DNA from: RGIG3009 sp045578625
GTDB taxonomy: Bacteria > Bacillota > Clostridia > Oscillospirales > Acutalibacteraceae
Assembly (NCBI GenBank): GCA_045578625.1
Contig: JAZNKN010000054.1
Coordinates: 17,554-81,553 of the forward strand
DNA: 64,000 nucleotides
Reading direction: 5' to 3'
In this document: positions 1 through 8,568 of the stretch, piece after piece
Numbering within the stretch: position 1 is the first letter of the stretch
Layout of the letters: each line of letters begins with the position of its first letter
The notes under the pieces: generated by a model
What the model saw: only the letters and a program-made list of their open reading frames with translations
Databases searched by the model: none
What the model was told of the DNA's origin: nothing
Program-made: the position numbers and the translations under genes

Positions 1-198
1 TTTGGACTGTCAAGACCAATTTTCCGGAATTTTTAATTTATATCCCTCTCTCGCTCGTTTTCTCTCGATTTCTCTTTCATTTTCTCTGTTTCTCATTTTT
101 CATTTCACTTTTTTACAAAGAAAATATTTGTCGAAAAAGCACCTTTTCAACCATCCGTTCCTCTGGTATAATAAGGAAGTATGAAAGGAGCGGATCGT
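1..198 (+). promoter_or_regulatory. Leader and promoter of radC
   Basis: No convincing gene is present. Bases about 45-118 form a pyrimidine-rich tract (TCTCTCG/TTTCTC runs) on the plus strand. A probable promoter follows: -35 TTTTCA at 144-149, 17-base spacer, -10 TATAAT at 167-172. The Shine-Dalgarno AAAGGAG at 184-190 sits 8 bases before the ATG at 199, which fixes that start over the in-frame ATG at 181 that lies upstream of the ribosome-binding site. Confidence 0.6.
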
Positions 199-918
199 AT
201 GCCGCAGGGTATCCACGACGGTCACCGTGAGCGTCTGAAGCAACGTTTTCGTAAAAGTGGCCTAAACTCGTTTGAGCCGCATCAGGTCCTGGAGCTGCTG
301 TTATTCTACGCCATTCCGCGGCGTGATACCAATCCGGTGGCTCACGAGCTGCTTCACACCTTCGGCAGCCTGCCGGCCGTGTTGGACGCTCCCATCAAGG
401 ATCTGTGCAAAGTCAACGGCATCTCGGAGCATAGCGCTACGCTCATCAAGCTGTGTGGCGAGTTGCTGGTGCGTTATCATCAGGATATTCGCTCCGAGGT
501 CAACGCCTTTGAATCGCTGGACGATATCGGTCACTATCTGTATCCCGAATTTTTGAACGCGCACCGCGAAAAGGCGATGCTGGTCTGTCTGAACAACCGT
601 CTGGAGCTGCTTGGCTGCTCCGTCCTTAGCACCGGCAGCATCGTCAGCACGGAGGCGCGTCTGCGCGAGATCATCGAGCAGTCCGTTATCCACCAAGCAA
701 CGCGCGTGGTACTGGCGCACAATCATCCCGCCGGCTTCGCCATCCCCTCTGCCAGCGACCTGACCGCCACGCGCAGCATCATTGACGCACTGAAGCTCGT
801 GGAGGTACAGCTGGTGGATCACATCATCTTCTCGCGGGACGATTTCGTATCGATGCGGCAAACGCCACAATACGCACCACTGTTTTCCGGCTTGGTAAGC
901 CGTCTGGACAAAAAGTAA
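199..918 (+). CDS. radC: RadC family JAB-domain protein
   Basis: A 239-residue RadC/UPF0758 protein. The N-terminal part (about residues 15-85) is a helix-hairpin-helix-like region. The C-terminal half is a JAB/MPN metalloprotease-like fold with the zinc motif HNHPAG at about 174-179, followed by a conserved Ser-x-x-Asp (SASDL), so the metal-binding set is complete. RadC was once linked to DNA repair, but the true role of the family is unsettled. The gene stands alone with its own promoter and a strong terminator. Length is normal for the family. Confidence 0.92.
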   Translation: MPQGIHDGHRERLKQRFRKSGLNSFEPHQVLELLLFYAIPRRDTNPVAHELLHTFGSLPAVLDAPIKDLCKVNGISEHSATLIKLCGELLVRYHQDIRSEVNAFESLDDIGHYLYPEFLNAHREKAMLVCLNNRLELLGCSVLSTGSIVSTEARLREIIEQSVIHQATRVVLAHNHPAGFAIPSASDLTATRSIIDALKLVEVQLVDHIIFSRDDFVSMRQTPQYAPLFSGLVSRLDKK

Positions 919-924
919 TAACGA

Positions 925-967
925 ACAGCCGGCAGAAGTGTTCAACGCTTCTGCCGGCTGTGTTTTG
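925..967. terminator. Intrinsic terminator after radC
   Basis: A long stem with left arm AGCCGGCAGAAG and its perfect complement around a short loop, followed on the plus strand by TGTTTTGTT. It lies between the convergent radC and symporter genes and may serve both. Confidence 0.8.
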
Positions 968-972
968 TTCTA

Positions 973-2502
973 TCAGACCTCGACGGTCTCCTTTTCCTCT
1001 TTGGCCTTTTCGTAGGAGAGCATAGCCTCCACCGCCTTGCCCTTGAGGTTGCGATCCACGTAGTTCTTGGTGATCTTCATCACCAGCGGGAACAGCGCCA
1101 CCACGCCGATCAGGTTGGGGATCATCATCAGACCGTTGAAGGTATCCGAGATGTCCCACGCCAGCGACGAGGTCATCACCGCGCCGAGCATAATGGTGCA
1201 GATGTGAATGACCTTAAAGACAACGGTCGTCTTGGCACCAAAGAGATACTCCCACGCCTTGGAGCCGTAGTGCGACCAACCAAGCACCGTGGTGAACGCG
1301 AACAGGAACATCGCGATCGCCACGAACTTTCCGCCGAGGCCGCCCCACGAGAACACCGTGTTAAACGCACCGCCGACCATCGTCGCATCGGTGTAGCCGC
1401 CGTTGATAACGCCGGTCTCCAGATTGTAAACACCGGAGGTCAGCACTACCAGTGCGGTCATGGTGCAAACGACCATCGTGTCGGCGAACACCTCAAAGAT
1501 GCCCCACATACCCTGCTTGACAGGCTCCTTGACGTTGGAGTTGGAGTGGACCATGACCGACGAGCCGAGACCGGCCTCGTTGGAGAACACGCCGCGCTTG
1601 AAGCCCTGCGTCATGACCTTGCTGACAACGGTACCGATGCCGCCGCCGATCGCCGCAATGGGGTTAAACGCATTGACAAAGATCGCCTTGATCGCCGCAC
1701 CGACGTTCATATAGTTGACACCGATGACGACCAGGCTACCGACAACAAACAACACCACTATAAACGGCACGATCTTTTCTGCCGCCGCGGCGATACGCTT
1801 CAGGCCACCCAGCACGATCAATGCCGCCAGCACCATGATGACCGCGCCGATGATCATGTTGTACAGCGAAATGCCGGAGAACACCTTCACCGAGGACAAA
1901 GAGGGAACGTCAAACGCCAGCGCCATGTTGGCGACGATCTTGTTGACCTGACCCATACTGCCGATGCCGAACGAGGCCAGCAGCGTAAAGAGGCAGAACA
2001 GCACCGCCAGCACCGAGCCGACGACCTTCATACCTTTTTTGCCGCCCAGACCGTCCTTCAGATAGTACATCGCACCGCCGGACCACTCACCCTGCTCGTT
2101 GCGGCGACGATAGTACAGACCCAGTACGTTTTCGGAATAATTGGTCATCATGCCGAAGAACGCGGCGACCCACATCCAGAACACCGCGCCCGCACCGCCG
2201 ACGTAGATGGCGGCGGCAACACCGGCAATGTTACCGGTGCCGATGGTGGCGGCCAGCGCCGTACACAGCGCCTGGAACGGCGAGATCGCACCTTTTTCCT
2301 TGGTGTGACCGATGACGTCCTTTTTGAACAGACTGCCCACCGTCTGCTTGATCCAGTGGCCGAGATGGCTGATCTGGAACACCTTGGTGCACAGCGTCAT
2401 CAGGATACCGGTGGCGACCAGCAGCCAAACACCGGTCTTGGTCCAGACGAAATCGTTGAGGACACCGTTGAATTTTTCAAGTGCCTGCAAAAACTTTTCC
2501 AT
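973..2502 (-). CDS. Sodium:alanine/glycine symporter (AGCS family)
   Basis: A 509-residue polytopic membrane protein of the alanine or glycine:cation symporter family (AlsT/DagA type). It has about ten or more hydrophobic segments, a GTGNIAGVAAAI stretch and an FSNEAGLGSS stretch typical of the family. It should import small neutral amino acids with sodium. The leader holds a tandem glycine riboswitch and terminator, so glycine is the most likely substrate or at least the signal. The ATG at 2502 follows GAGGAGGA by about 11 bases. The C-terminus is Lys/Glu-rich and cytoplasmic. Confidence 0.93.
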   Translation of the reverse strand: MEKFLQALEKFNGVLNDFVWTKTGVWLLVATGILMTLCTKVFQISHLGHWIKQTVGSLFKKDVIGHTKEKGAISPFQALCTALAATIGTGNIAGVAAAIYVGGAGAVFWMWVAAFFGMMTNYSENVLGLYYRRRNEQGEWSGGAMYYLKDGLGGKKGMKVVGSVLAVLFCLFTLLASFGIGSMGQVNKIVANMALAFDVPSLSSVKVFSGISLYNMIIGAVIMVLAALIVLGGLKRIAAAAEKIVPFIVVLFVVGSLVVIGVNYMNVGAAIKAIFVNAFNPIAAIGGGIGTVVSKVMTQGFKRGVFSNEAGLGSSVMVHSNSNVKEPVKQGMWGIFEVFADTMVVCTMTALVVLTSGVYNLETGVINGGYTDATMVGGAFNTVFSWGGLGGKFVAIAMFLFAFTTVLGWSHYGSKAWEYLFGAKTTVVFKVIHICTIMLGAVMTSSLAWDISDTFNGLMMIPNLIGVVALFPLVMKITKNYVDRNLKGKAVEAMLSYEKAKEEKETVEV

Positions 2503-2518
2503 AGATGTCTTTTCCTCC

Positions 2519-2558
2519 TCAAAAAACAGCGAACCGCCCTGTTACAGCGCGGTTCGCA
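2519..2558 (-). terminator. Riboswitch expression-platform terminator
   Basis: On the minus strand, GCGAACCGC pairs with GCGGTTCGC across an 11-base loop and is followed by TGTTTTTT. It lies between the second glycine aptamer and the symporter start, immediately before the GAGGAGG ribosome-binding site. It is the probable off-state of the riboswitch; glycine binding would be expected to prevent it forming, as in other glycine importer or catabolic leaders (inference). A second small hairpin with complementary CACCGG/CCGGTG arms at 2572-2588 may be the alternative pairing partner. Confidence 0.75.
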
Positions 2559-2589
2559 AAAACACAAAAGTACACCGGTTGCCCGGTGG

Positions 2590-2760
2590 TGTTGCCTCTG
2601 TCCTTTTGCCTGAGAGATTCACGCTGTCACGCTTTGCCCCTTCGGCCCTCACTCTGGGTGAGTGTCTCCAAAGTCCTATCTGCTTACAGTCCTCATCCGT
2701 TACCGGACACCTGAGAGTTTTGCTCCTTCGGTTGCGGAACCCCGCATTTCCTGCAAACAT
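2590..2760 (-). ncRNA. Tandem glycine riboswitch
   Basis: Read on the minus strand, two glycine aptamers follow each other. The first carries CCGAAGGAGCAAAACTCTCAGG; split for length, its signatures are CCGAAGGAGCAA and ACTCTCAGG. The second carries GCCGAAGGGGCAA, then CTCTCAGGCAAAAGGACAG. The P1/P3 signatures and short linker match the classic cooperative tandem form. It heads the symporter transcript, with promoter TTGCGT-17-TATAAT at 2790-2818 (minus strand) upstream and a terminator downstream. Confidence 0.92.
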
Positions 2761-2789
2761 CACATAGGCGTATTCGGTTGTCGCTGCCT

Positions 2790-2818
2790 ATTATATACCG
2801 ATATCGAAGGAAACGCAA
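2790..2818 (-). promoter_or_regulatory. Promoter of the riboswitch-symporter transcript
   Basis: On the minus strand: -35 TTGCGT (2813-2818), 17-base spacer, -10 TATAAT (2790-2795). The predicted start of transcription is near 2783, just upstream of aptamer 1. Confidence 0.7.
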
Positions 2819-2826
2819 GCCCTTTG

Positions 2827-2855
2827 TTGCATTTTTTCACAGAGTGGTGTAAAAT
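2827..2855 (+). promoter_or_regulatory. Promoter of ABC exporter gene
   Basis: On the plus strand: -35 TTGCAT (2827-2832), 17-base spacer, -10 TAAAAT (2850-2855), 22 bases before the exporter start codon. It is back-to-back with the riboswitch promoter. Confidence 0.6.
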
Positions 2856-2876
2856 TCTCGGTGAGGTGTTGTTCCG

Positions 2877-4631
2877 ATGAAAGAAAAACGCACGCATTCC
2901 AACAAGGCACTCATCCGTCGCTTCCTGCCCTACTTTCGAGAATTTGCCGGCGTGGTGGTGCTGGATCTTTTCTGCGCCGCACTCACTACGGTGTGTGAGC
3001 TGGTGCTGCCGATGATGGTCCGCTTTATCACCGACAAGGCGATGACTGACGTCTCCGCGCTCACGGTGCAGTCCATCCTCACCATCGGTGTTTTGTATCT
3101 GGCGCTGCGCATCATCGACACCGCTGCCAACTATTATATGACCTCCATCGGCCATATCATGGGCACGCGTATTGAAACGCGGATGCGCAGCGATCTGTTC
3201 CGGCATCTCCAAAAGCTGCCGTTCTCGTATTACGACGAGACCAAGATCGGCACGCTGATGTCGCGCATCACCAACGATCTGTTTGAGATCACCGAGTTTG
3301 CCCATCACTGCCCGGAGGAGTTTTTTATCGCCGGTATCAAGATCACCGCCGCGTTTGCCATCCTCTGCACCGTCAACGTGTGGCTGACACTCATTATTTT
3401 CGCTATCGTACCGCTGATGCTGGTGGTTTGCATCCCGTTCCGCCACCGTATGAAGGAGGGCTTCCGCGACTCCCGCGTCGTCATCGGCGAGATCAACTCG
3501 CAGGTCGAGGATAGCCTGCTCGGTATCCGCGTGGTCAAATCCTTTGCCAACGAGCCGCTGGAGCTGGAAAAGTTCGAGCAGGGCAACCGCCGCTTCCTGT
3601 CGGTCAAGAAGCGCATTTACCACGCCATGGCCGGCTTTAACAGCGTGACCCGTCTGTTTGACGGCCTGATGTACATTGCCGTGGTGGTGGCCGGTGCGCT
3701 GTTTATGATCGACGGACAGATCACACCCGCCGATCTCGTTGCGTATCTCTTATACGTTTCCACGCTGCTGACCTCGGTGCGCCGCATCATTGAATTTTCG
3801 GAGCAATTCTATCGCGGTATGACCGGCATCGAACGCTTTGCCGAGATCATGGACACCCCTGTCACCATCGCTGACGCGCCCGATGCCAAAGCCCTGGAGA
3901 CCGTGCGCGGCGATATCAGCTTTCGCGACGTCACCTTCCGCTACAACGAAGCGGGCGAGGACGTGCTGCACCACCTGACGTTGGAGGTGGAAGCCGGCAA
4001 GACCATCGCGTTGGTCGGCCCCTCCGGCGGCGGTAAGACCACCCTTTGCGGACTGGTGCCGCGGTTCTATGACATTACCGACGGTGCGGTGCTGCTGGAT
4101 GGCGTGGACGTGCGGGAGCTGACACTCGGCTCGCTGCGCAGCGCCATCGGCGTGGTACAACAGGACGTGTATCTGTTCTCCGGCACGATCTATGAAAACA
4201 TCGCCTACGGCAAGCCGGGCGCGACCCGCGAGGAGGTCGAGGAAGCCGCGCGTCTGGCCGGTGCGGAGGAGTTTATCGCTCTGCTGCCCGACGGCTACGA
4301 CACCTACGTGGGCGAGCGCGGCGTGAAACTCTCCGGTGGCCAGAAGCAGCGCATTTCCATCGCGCGTGTGTTCCTCAAAGACCCGCCGGTGCTGATCCTC
4401 GACGAGGCGACCAGTGCGCTCGACAACGAATCCGAGCTGTTGGTACAGCAGTCGCTCGAACGGTTGGCCAAGGGTCGCACCACCTTTATTGTGGCGCACC
4501 GCTTGACCACCGTACGGGATGCCGACGTGATCGCGGTCATCACCCGCGACGGCATCACCGAAATGGGCTCTCACAGGGAATTGATGGAACAAAACGGTAC
4601 GTACGCGTCGCTGTATCGGTTATATGAGTGA
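2877..4631 (+). CDS. ABC exporter, fused permease and ATPase
   Basis: A 584-residue half-transporter of the MsbA/LmrA/BmrA type. The N-terminal transmembrane domain (about residues 20-300) has six predicted helices. The ATPase domain has Walker A GPSGGGKTT near 380, a Q-loop, signature LSGGQKQR near 483, Walker B VLILDEAT near 505 and the H-loop in VAHRLTT. It probably acts as a homodimer exporting a lipid or drug; the substrate cannot be read from sequence. A single-gene transcript with its own promoter and terminator. The ATG at 2877 is preceded by GGTGAGGTG. Confidence 0.93.
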   Translation: MKEKRTHSNKALIRRFLPYFREFAGVVVLDLFCAALTTVCELVLPMMVRFITDKAMTDVSALTVQSILTIGVLYLALRIIDTAANYYMTSIGHIMGTRIETRMRSDLFRHLQKLPFSYYDETKIGTLMSRITNDLFEITEFAHHCPEEFFIAGIKITAAFAILCTVNVWLTLIIFAIVPLMLVVCIPFRHRMKEGFRDSRVVIGEINSQVEDSLLGIRVVKSFANEPLELEKFEQGNRRFLSVKKRIYHAMAGFNSVTRLFDGLMYIAVVVAGALFMIDGQITPADLVAYLLYVSTLLTSVRRIIEFSEQFYRGMTGIERFAEIMDTPVTIADAPDAKALETVRGDISFRDVTFRYNEAGEDVLHHLTLEVEAGKTIALVGPSGGGKTTLCGLVPRFYDITDGAVLLDGVDVRELTLGSLRSAIGVVQQDVYLFSGTIYENIAYGKPGATREEVEEAARLAGAEEFIALLPDGYDTYVGERGVKLSGGQKQRISIARVFLKDPPVLILDEATSALDNESELLVQQSLERLAKGRTTFIVAHRLTTVRDADVIAVITRDGITEMGSHRELMEQNGTYASLYRLYE

Positions 4632-4652
4632 TCGGTTGGTGCTGTCATAACA

Positions 4653-4686
4653 GAAGCCCCCGCGGCAGCCGCGGGGGCTTCTTTGC
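4653..4686 (+). terminator. Terminator after ABC exporter
   Basis: A perfect 14-bp stem (AGAAGCCCCCGCGG and its complement) with a 3-base loop, followed by TTT on the plus strand. Confidence 0.85.
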
Positions 4687-4689
4687 GCA

Positions 4690-4725
4690 AAAAACCGGCC
4701 CCGCCGATTGGCGGAGCCGGTCGTT
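4690..4725 (-). terminator. Terminator after nifJ
   Basis: On the minus strand the stem ACCGGCTCCGCC pairs with its near-complement across AATC and runs into TTTTTT. It ends the PFOR transcript, back-to-back with the terminator of the convergent exporter gene. Confidence 0.85.
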
Positions 4726-4742
4726 TACTGTATGAGCGAGTC

Positions 4743-7700
4743 TTACTCGTTGTACAGCGCCTGCAGCTTCTGCAGGTGCTCGTACCGCTTCATCGCCGCG
4801 GCTTCCGCCTCGGTGAACAGCGCTTCGGCGCGCTCGGGGAAGGAGCGGGTCAGCGACGCATAGCGAGCCTCGTTCATAATGAAGTCACGATAGCTCGTGG
4901 TCGGAGCCTTGCTGTCGATGACGAACTTCTTCTCAGCAGCCGGGTTGAAGCGGAACATATTCCAGTAGCCGCAATCCACAGCCTTCTTCATCTCGGCCTG
5001 GCAGTTGACCATGCCGCCCTTGATGCTGTGCATCTCGCAGGGAGCGTAGCCGATGATCAGGGACGGACCCGGATAGGCTTCGGCTTCCGCGATCGCCTTG
5101 ATGGTCTGGTTCATGTCAGCACCCATCGCGATCTGAGCGACGTACACATAGCCGTAAGACATCGCGATCTCGGCAAGGCTCTTCTTAGCGATCGCCTTAC
5201 CGGCAGCGGCAAACTGTGCCACCTGACCGATCTGCGAAGCCTTGGAGGCCTGACCGCCGGTGTTGGAGTACACTTCGGTATCGAACACCATGATGTTAAC
5301 ATCCTCACCGGAGGCCAGAACGTGGTCCACGCCACCGAAGCCGATGTCGTATGCCCAACCGTCGCCACCGAAGATCCAGACGGACTTCTTGGACAGATAT
5401 TCCTTGTTCTCCAGAACAGCGGGAGCCGTCGGGCAGCCCTGTGCCGCAGCCTTCTCCAGCTCGGCAACCAGCGCCTCGGTAGCCGCGGCGTTCTTCGCGC
5501 CGTCATTCAGGGTGTTCAGGTATTCCTCAGCCGCCGCCTTGAATTCCGCGGAAGCCTTGTCGGACTCAGCCATCTCCTTGACCTGATCGATCAGGCGGGC
5601 ACGGACGGCCTTCTGACCCAGATACATACCGAAGCCGTGCTCGGCGTTGTCCTCAAACAGGGAGTTCGCCCAAGCCGGACCCTGGCCCTTCTTGTTGACC
5701 GTGTAGGGAGAGGTCGCCGCCGGGCCACCCCAGATGGAGGAGCAACCGGTCGCGTTGGAGATATACATACGATCGCCGAACAGCTGAGTGATCAGACGAG
5801 CATACGCGGTCTCGGCGCAGCCGGCGCAGGAGCCGGAGAACTCAAGCAGGGGCTGCTTGAACTGGCTGCCGATGACGGTGTTGGTCTGGATCTCGGGCTT
5901 ATCCGAGACTTCAGCCACACAGTAGTCGAACACCTTCTGCTGCTCTTCCTGCGACTCGCGGGAGACCATCTTCAGCGAGTTGGTCGGGCAGACGCCCACG
6001 CAAACGCCGCAACCCATACAATCCATCGGGGAGATGGCGAGGGTGTAGGTGTAGTTGGTCTTAATGACCGGCTTCGGCGCCTTCTTCATGTTTTCGGGAG
6101 CCGCAGCCACTTCAGCCTCGTTCAGCGCGAACGGACGGATCGTCGCGTGCGGGCAGACGAAGGAGCACTTGTTACACTTGGCACAGGTGGCCTCTTCCCA
6201 AGAGGGAACCATGACCGCGACACCGCGCTTCTCGTAAGCGGCAGCGCCCTGCTCGAACGTGCCGTCAGCGTGATCGACAAAAGCGGAGACCGGCAGAGAA
6301 TCGCCGTCCATCTTGCCGACCGGCTTCATGATGTTGTCCACCATCTTGACCAACTTGGCGGGGCCGTTTTCCGGAGCCTCGGGAGCGCCGTCCACAGCGT
6401 CAGCCCAAGCGGCCGGCACGTCGATCTTCACGAACGCGGTAGCGCCGGCGTCGATCGCCTTGTGGTTCATCTCCACGATGTCCATACCCTTCTTGGAGTA
6501 GGACTTGGTGGCGGCATCCTTCATATACTGGATGGCCTCTTCCTGCGGCATGACCTTCGCCAGCGTGAAGAACGCGGACTGCAGGATGGTGTTGGTACGT
6601 TTGCCCATACCGATCTGCATCGCGAGGTCGATGGCGTTGATGGTGTACAGCTGGACGTTATTCTTGGCGATGTAGCGCTTGGCTTCCGCCGGCAGATGCT
6701 TATCCAGCTCCTCAGGCGTCCACTGGCAGTTGATCATGAACACGCCGCCCGGCTTAACGTCGTTGACCATCTTGTAGCCCTTGATAACATAGGACGGGTT
6801 ATGGCAAGCCACGAAGTCGGCCTTGTTGATATAGTAGGGGCTCTTGATGGGCTTATCACCGAAGCGCAGGTGCGAAATGGTGATACCGCCGGTCTTCTTG
6901 GAGTCATACTGGAAGTATGCCTGAACGTATTTGTCGGTGTGGTCACCGATGATCTTGATGGAGTTCTTGTTGGCACCGACCGTACCGTCGCCGCCCAGAC
7001 CCCAGAACTTGCACTCGATGGTGCCGGCAGCCGCGGTGTTGGGAGCGGCTTCCTCGTCCAGAGACAGGTTGGTAACATCGTCCTTGATACCGATGGTGAA
7101 CTGCGGCTTGGGATCGGCCTTCGCCAGTTCCTTGTACACAGCAAACACGCTGGCAGGCGGCGTATCCTTGGAACCCAGACCGTAGCGACCGCCGATCACG
7201 CGGATGCCGGTGCGGCCCTGAGAGGCCAGCGCGGTGACAACATCCAGATACAGCGGCTCACCCAGCGCGCCGGGCTCCTTGGTGCGGTCCAGAACAGCGA
7301 TGGACTTGACCGTCTCGGGGATCGCGGCAAGCAGGTGCTTCGCGGAGAAGGGACGATACAGACGAACCTTGATCAGACCGACCTTCTCGCCGGCGGCGGT
7401 CAGGTAGTCAATGACTTCCTCAGCCACGTCGCAGAAGGAGCCCATCGCCACGATGACGCGATCGGCATCCGGAGCGCCGTAGTAGTTGAACAGCTGATAG
7501 TCGGTGCTCAGCTTGGCGTTGACCTTGCCCATGTACTCCTCGACAATGCCGGGAACGGCGTCGTAGTACGCGTTGCAGGCCTCACGGTGCTGGAAGAAGA
7601 TGTCGCCGTTCTCGTGAGAACCGCGCATCACGGGATGCTCGGGGTTCAGAGCGCGCTTGCGGAACGCCGCAACGGCGTCCATATCGCACATCTCTTTCAG

Positions 7701-8270
7701 ATCTTCATAATCCCACACCTGGATCTTCTGGATCTCGTGAGAGGTGCGGAAACCGTCAAAGAAGTTGATGAACGGCACGCGGCTCTTGATGGTGGCCAGG
7801 TGCGCCACAGCGCCCAGGTCCATGACTTCCTGCGTGTTGGTCTCCGCCAGCATGGCAAAGCCGGTCTGACGGCAGGCGTACACGTCGGAGTGGTCACCGA
7901 AGATGTTCAGCGCGTGAGACGCCACGCAACGGGCGGACACGTGGAACACGGAGGGCAACAGCTCACCGGCGATCTTGTACATGTTGGGGATCATGAGCAG
8001 CAGACCCTGAGACGCGGTGTAGGTGGTGGTCATCGCACCGGCCGCGAGGGAACCGTGCACCGTACCGGCAGCGCCGGCCTCGGACTGCATCTCCGACACC
8101 TTAACCGTCGTGCCGAAAATGTTTTTCTGACCCGCAGCGGCCCACTGATCCACGTAGTCCGCCATGGGGCTGGACGGCGTGATCGGATAGATGCCCGCCA
8201 CTTCGGTGAACGCATAAGATACATGCGCCGCCGCGTTGTTACCGTCCATGGTTTTGAACTTTCTTGCCAT
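4743..8270 (-). CDS. nifJ: Pyruvate:ferredoxin (flavodoxin) oxidoreductase
   Basis: A 1175-residue single-chain PFOR. It oxidises pyruvate with CoA to acetyl-CoA and CO2 and reduces ferredoxin, the central step of anaerobic fermentation. Domains run in the usual order: pyrimidine-binding domain I from the N-terminus (YPITPSSPM motif), the middle CoA/transketolase-like region, two 4Fe-4S motifs (CAKCNKC near 695 and CMGCGVC near 750), and the C-terminal thiamine diphosphate domain (GGDGWAYDIG near 968). An open frame extends 38 codons upstream, but the ATG at 8270 with AAAAGGAGG at 8281-8289 is clearly the start. Monocistronic, with a well-formed promoter. Confidence 0.97.
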   Translation of the reverse strand: MARKFKTMDGNNAAAHVSYAFTEVAGIYPITPSSPMADYVDQWAAAGQKNIFGTTVKVSEMQSEAGAAGTVHGSLAAGAMTTTYTASQGLLLMIPNMYKIAGELLPSVFHVSARCVASHALNIFGDHSDVYACRQTGFAMLAETNTQEVMDLGAVAHLATIKSRVPFINFFDGFRTSHEIQKIQVWDYEDLKEMCDMDAVAAFRKRALNPEHPVMRGSHENGDIFFQHREACNAYYDAVPGIVEEYMGKVNAKLSTDYQLFNYYGAPDADRVIVAMGSFCDVAEEVIDYLTAAGEKVGLIKVRLYRPFSAKHLLAAIPETVKSIAVLDRTKEPGALGEPLYLDVVTALASQGRTGIRVIGGRYGLGSKDTPPASVFAVYKELAKADPKPQFTIGIKDDVTNLSLDEEAAPNTAAAGTIECKFWGLGGDGTVGANKNSIKIIGDHTDKYVQAYFQYDSKKTGGITISHLRFGDKPIKSPYYINKADFVACHNPSYVIKGYKMVNDVKPGGVFMINCQWTPEELDKHLPAEAKRYIAKNNVQLYTINAIDLAMQIGMGKRTNTILQSAFFTLAKVMPQEEAIQYMKDAATKSYSKKGMDIVEMNHKAIDAGATAFVKIDVPAAWADAVDGAPEAPENGPAKLVKMVDNIMKPVGKMDGDSLPVSAFVDHADGTFEQGAAAYEKRGVAVMVPSWEEATCAKCNKCSFVCPHATIRPFALNEAEVAAAPENMKKAPKPVIKTNYTYTLAISPMDCMGCGVCVGVCPTNSLKMVSRESQEEQQKVFDYCVAEVSDKPEIQTNTVIGSQFKQPLLEFSGSCAGCAETAYARLITQLFGDRMYISNATGCSSIWGGPAATSPYTVNKKGQGPAWANSLFEDNAEHGFGMYLGQKAVRARLIDQVKEMAESDKASAEFKAAAEEYLNTLNDGAKNAAATEALVAELEKAAAQGCPTAPAVLENKEYLSKKSVWIFGGDGWAYDIGFGGVDHVLASGEDVNIMVFDTEVYSNTGGQASKASQIGQVAQFAAAGKAIAKKSLAEIAMSYGYVYVAQIAMGADMNQTIKAIAEAEAYPGPSLIIGYAPCEMHSIKGGMVNCQAEMKKAVDCGYWNMFRFNPAAEKKFVIDSKAPTTSYRDFIMNEARYASLTRSFPERAEALFTEAEAAAMKRYEHLQKLQALYNE

Positions 8271-8334
8271 AGAGATATGTCCTCCTTTTAGGATAATAAA
8301 AACAAAAGCGTGGTGTCGTAACACACCAACAGTA

Positions 8335-8382
8335 ATGATAGCACAAAATCCCCGTGGTGTAAAGGAAAATCGTTGATTTTCC
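8335..8382 (-). promoter_or_regulatory. Promoter and palindromic site of nifJ
   Basis: On the minus strand: -35 TTTACA (8358-8363), 17-base spacer, -10 TATCAT (8335-8340). A perfect inverted repeat GGAAAATC-3-GATTTTCC (8364-8382) abuts the -35, a position suited to an activator or repressor. The leader itself can fold TGGTGT/ACACCA at 8311-8328. Confidence 0.6.
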
Positions 8383-8503
8383 AAAAAAATTAAAATTTTG
8401 CTGATTTTGCCTGAATTGACCGAAAAACGGCGGCACGACCCGCTTTTCGGGGGCGACGCAGCGCTTTTCAGACGCTGCGCACCGTTATCTCTCCCCCGCG
8501 GAT
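8383..8503. other. Intergenic stretch between nifJ and corC-like gene
   Basis: No gene. The stretch is A/T-rich near nifJ and becomes GC-rich. A small hairpin GCAGCG/CGCTGC lies at about 8458-8479. Nothing else is recognised. Confidence 0.4.
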
Positions 8504-8532
8504 TTGACAGAATGAAAAAAATCCGTTATGAT
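8504..8532 (+). promoter_or_regulatory. Near-consensus promoter of the CBS-domain gene
   Basis: TTGACA (8504-8509), 17-base spacer, TATGAT (8527-8532): a strong housekeeping promoter, 36 bases upstream of the start codon. Confidence 0.8.
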
Positions 8533-8568
8533 AAAGACACCGAATTATGAAAGGGGAAAATTAACATT

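Noticed and set aside
45..118. Pyrimidine-rich tract as a regulatory RNA or CRISPR-like repeat
   Set aside because: Repeats are irregular TCTC runs without constant spacing or stem structure; treated as leader sequence.
1204..2613. A 469-codon plus-strand open frame opposite the symporter gene
   Set aside because: It is a shadow of the minus-strand gene: His/Arg/Asp-rich composition, no ribosome-binding site, no family features.
4683..8291. A 1202-codon plus-strand open frame opposite nifJ
   Set aside because: Antisense shadow of the high-GC PFOR gene; the true gene has full motifs, promoter and ribosome-binding site.
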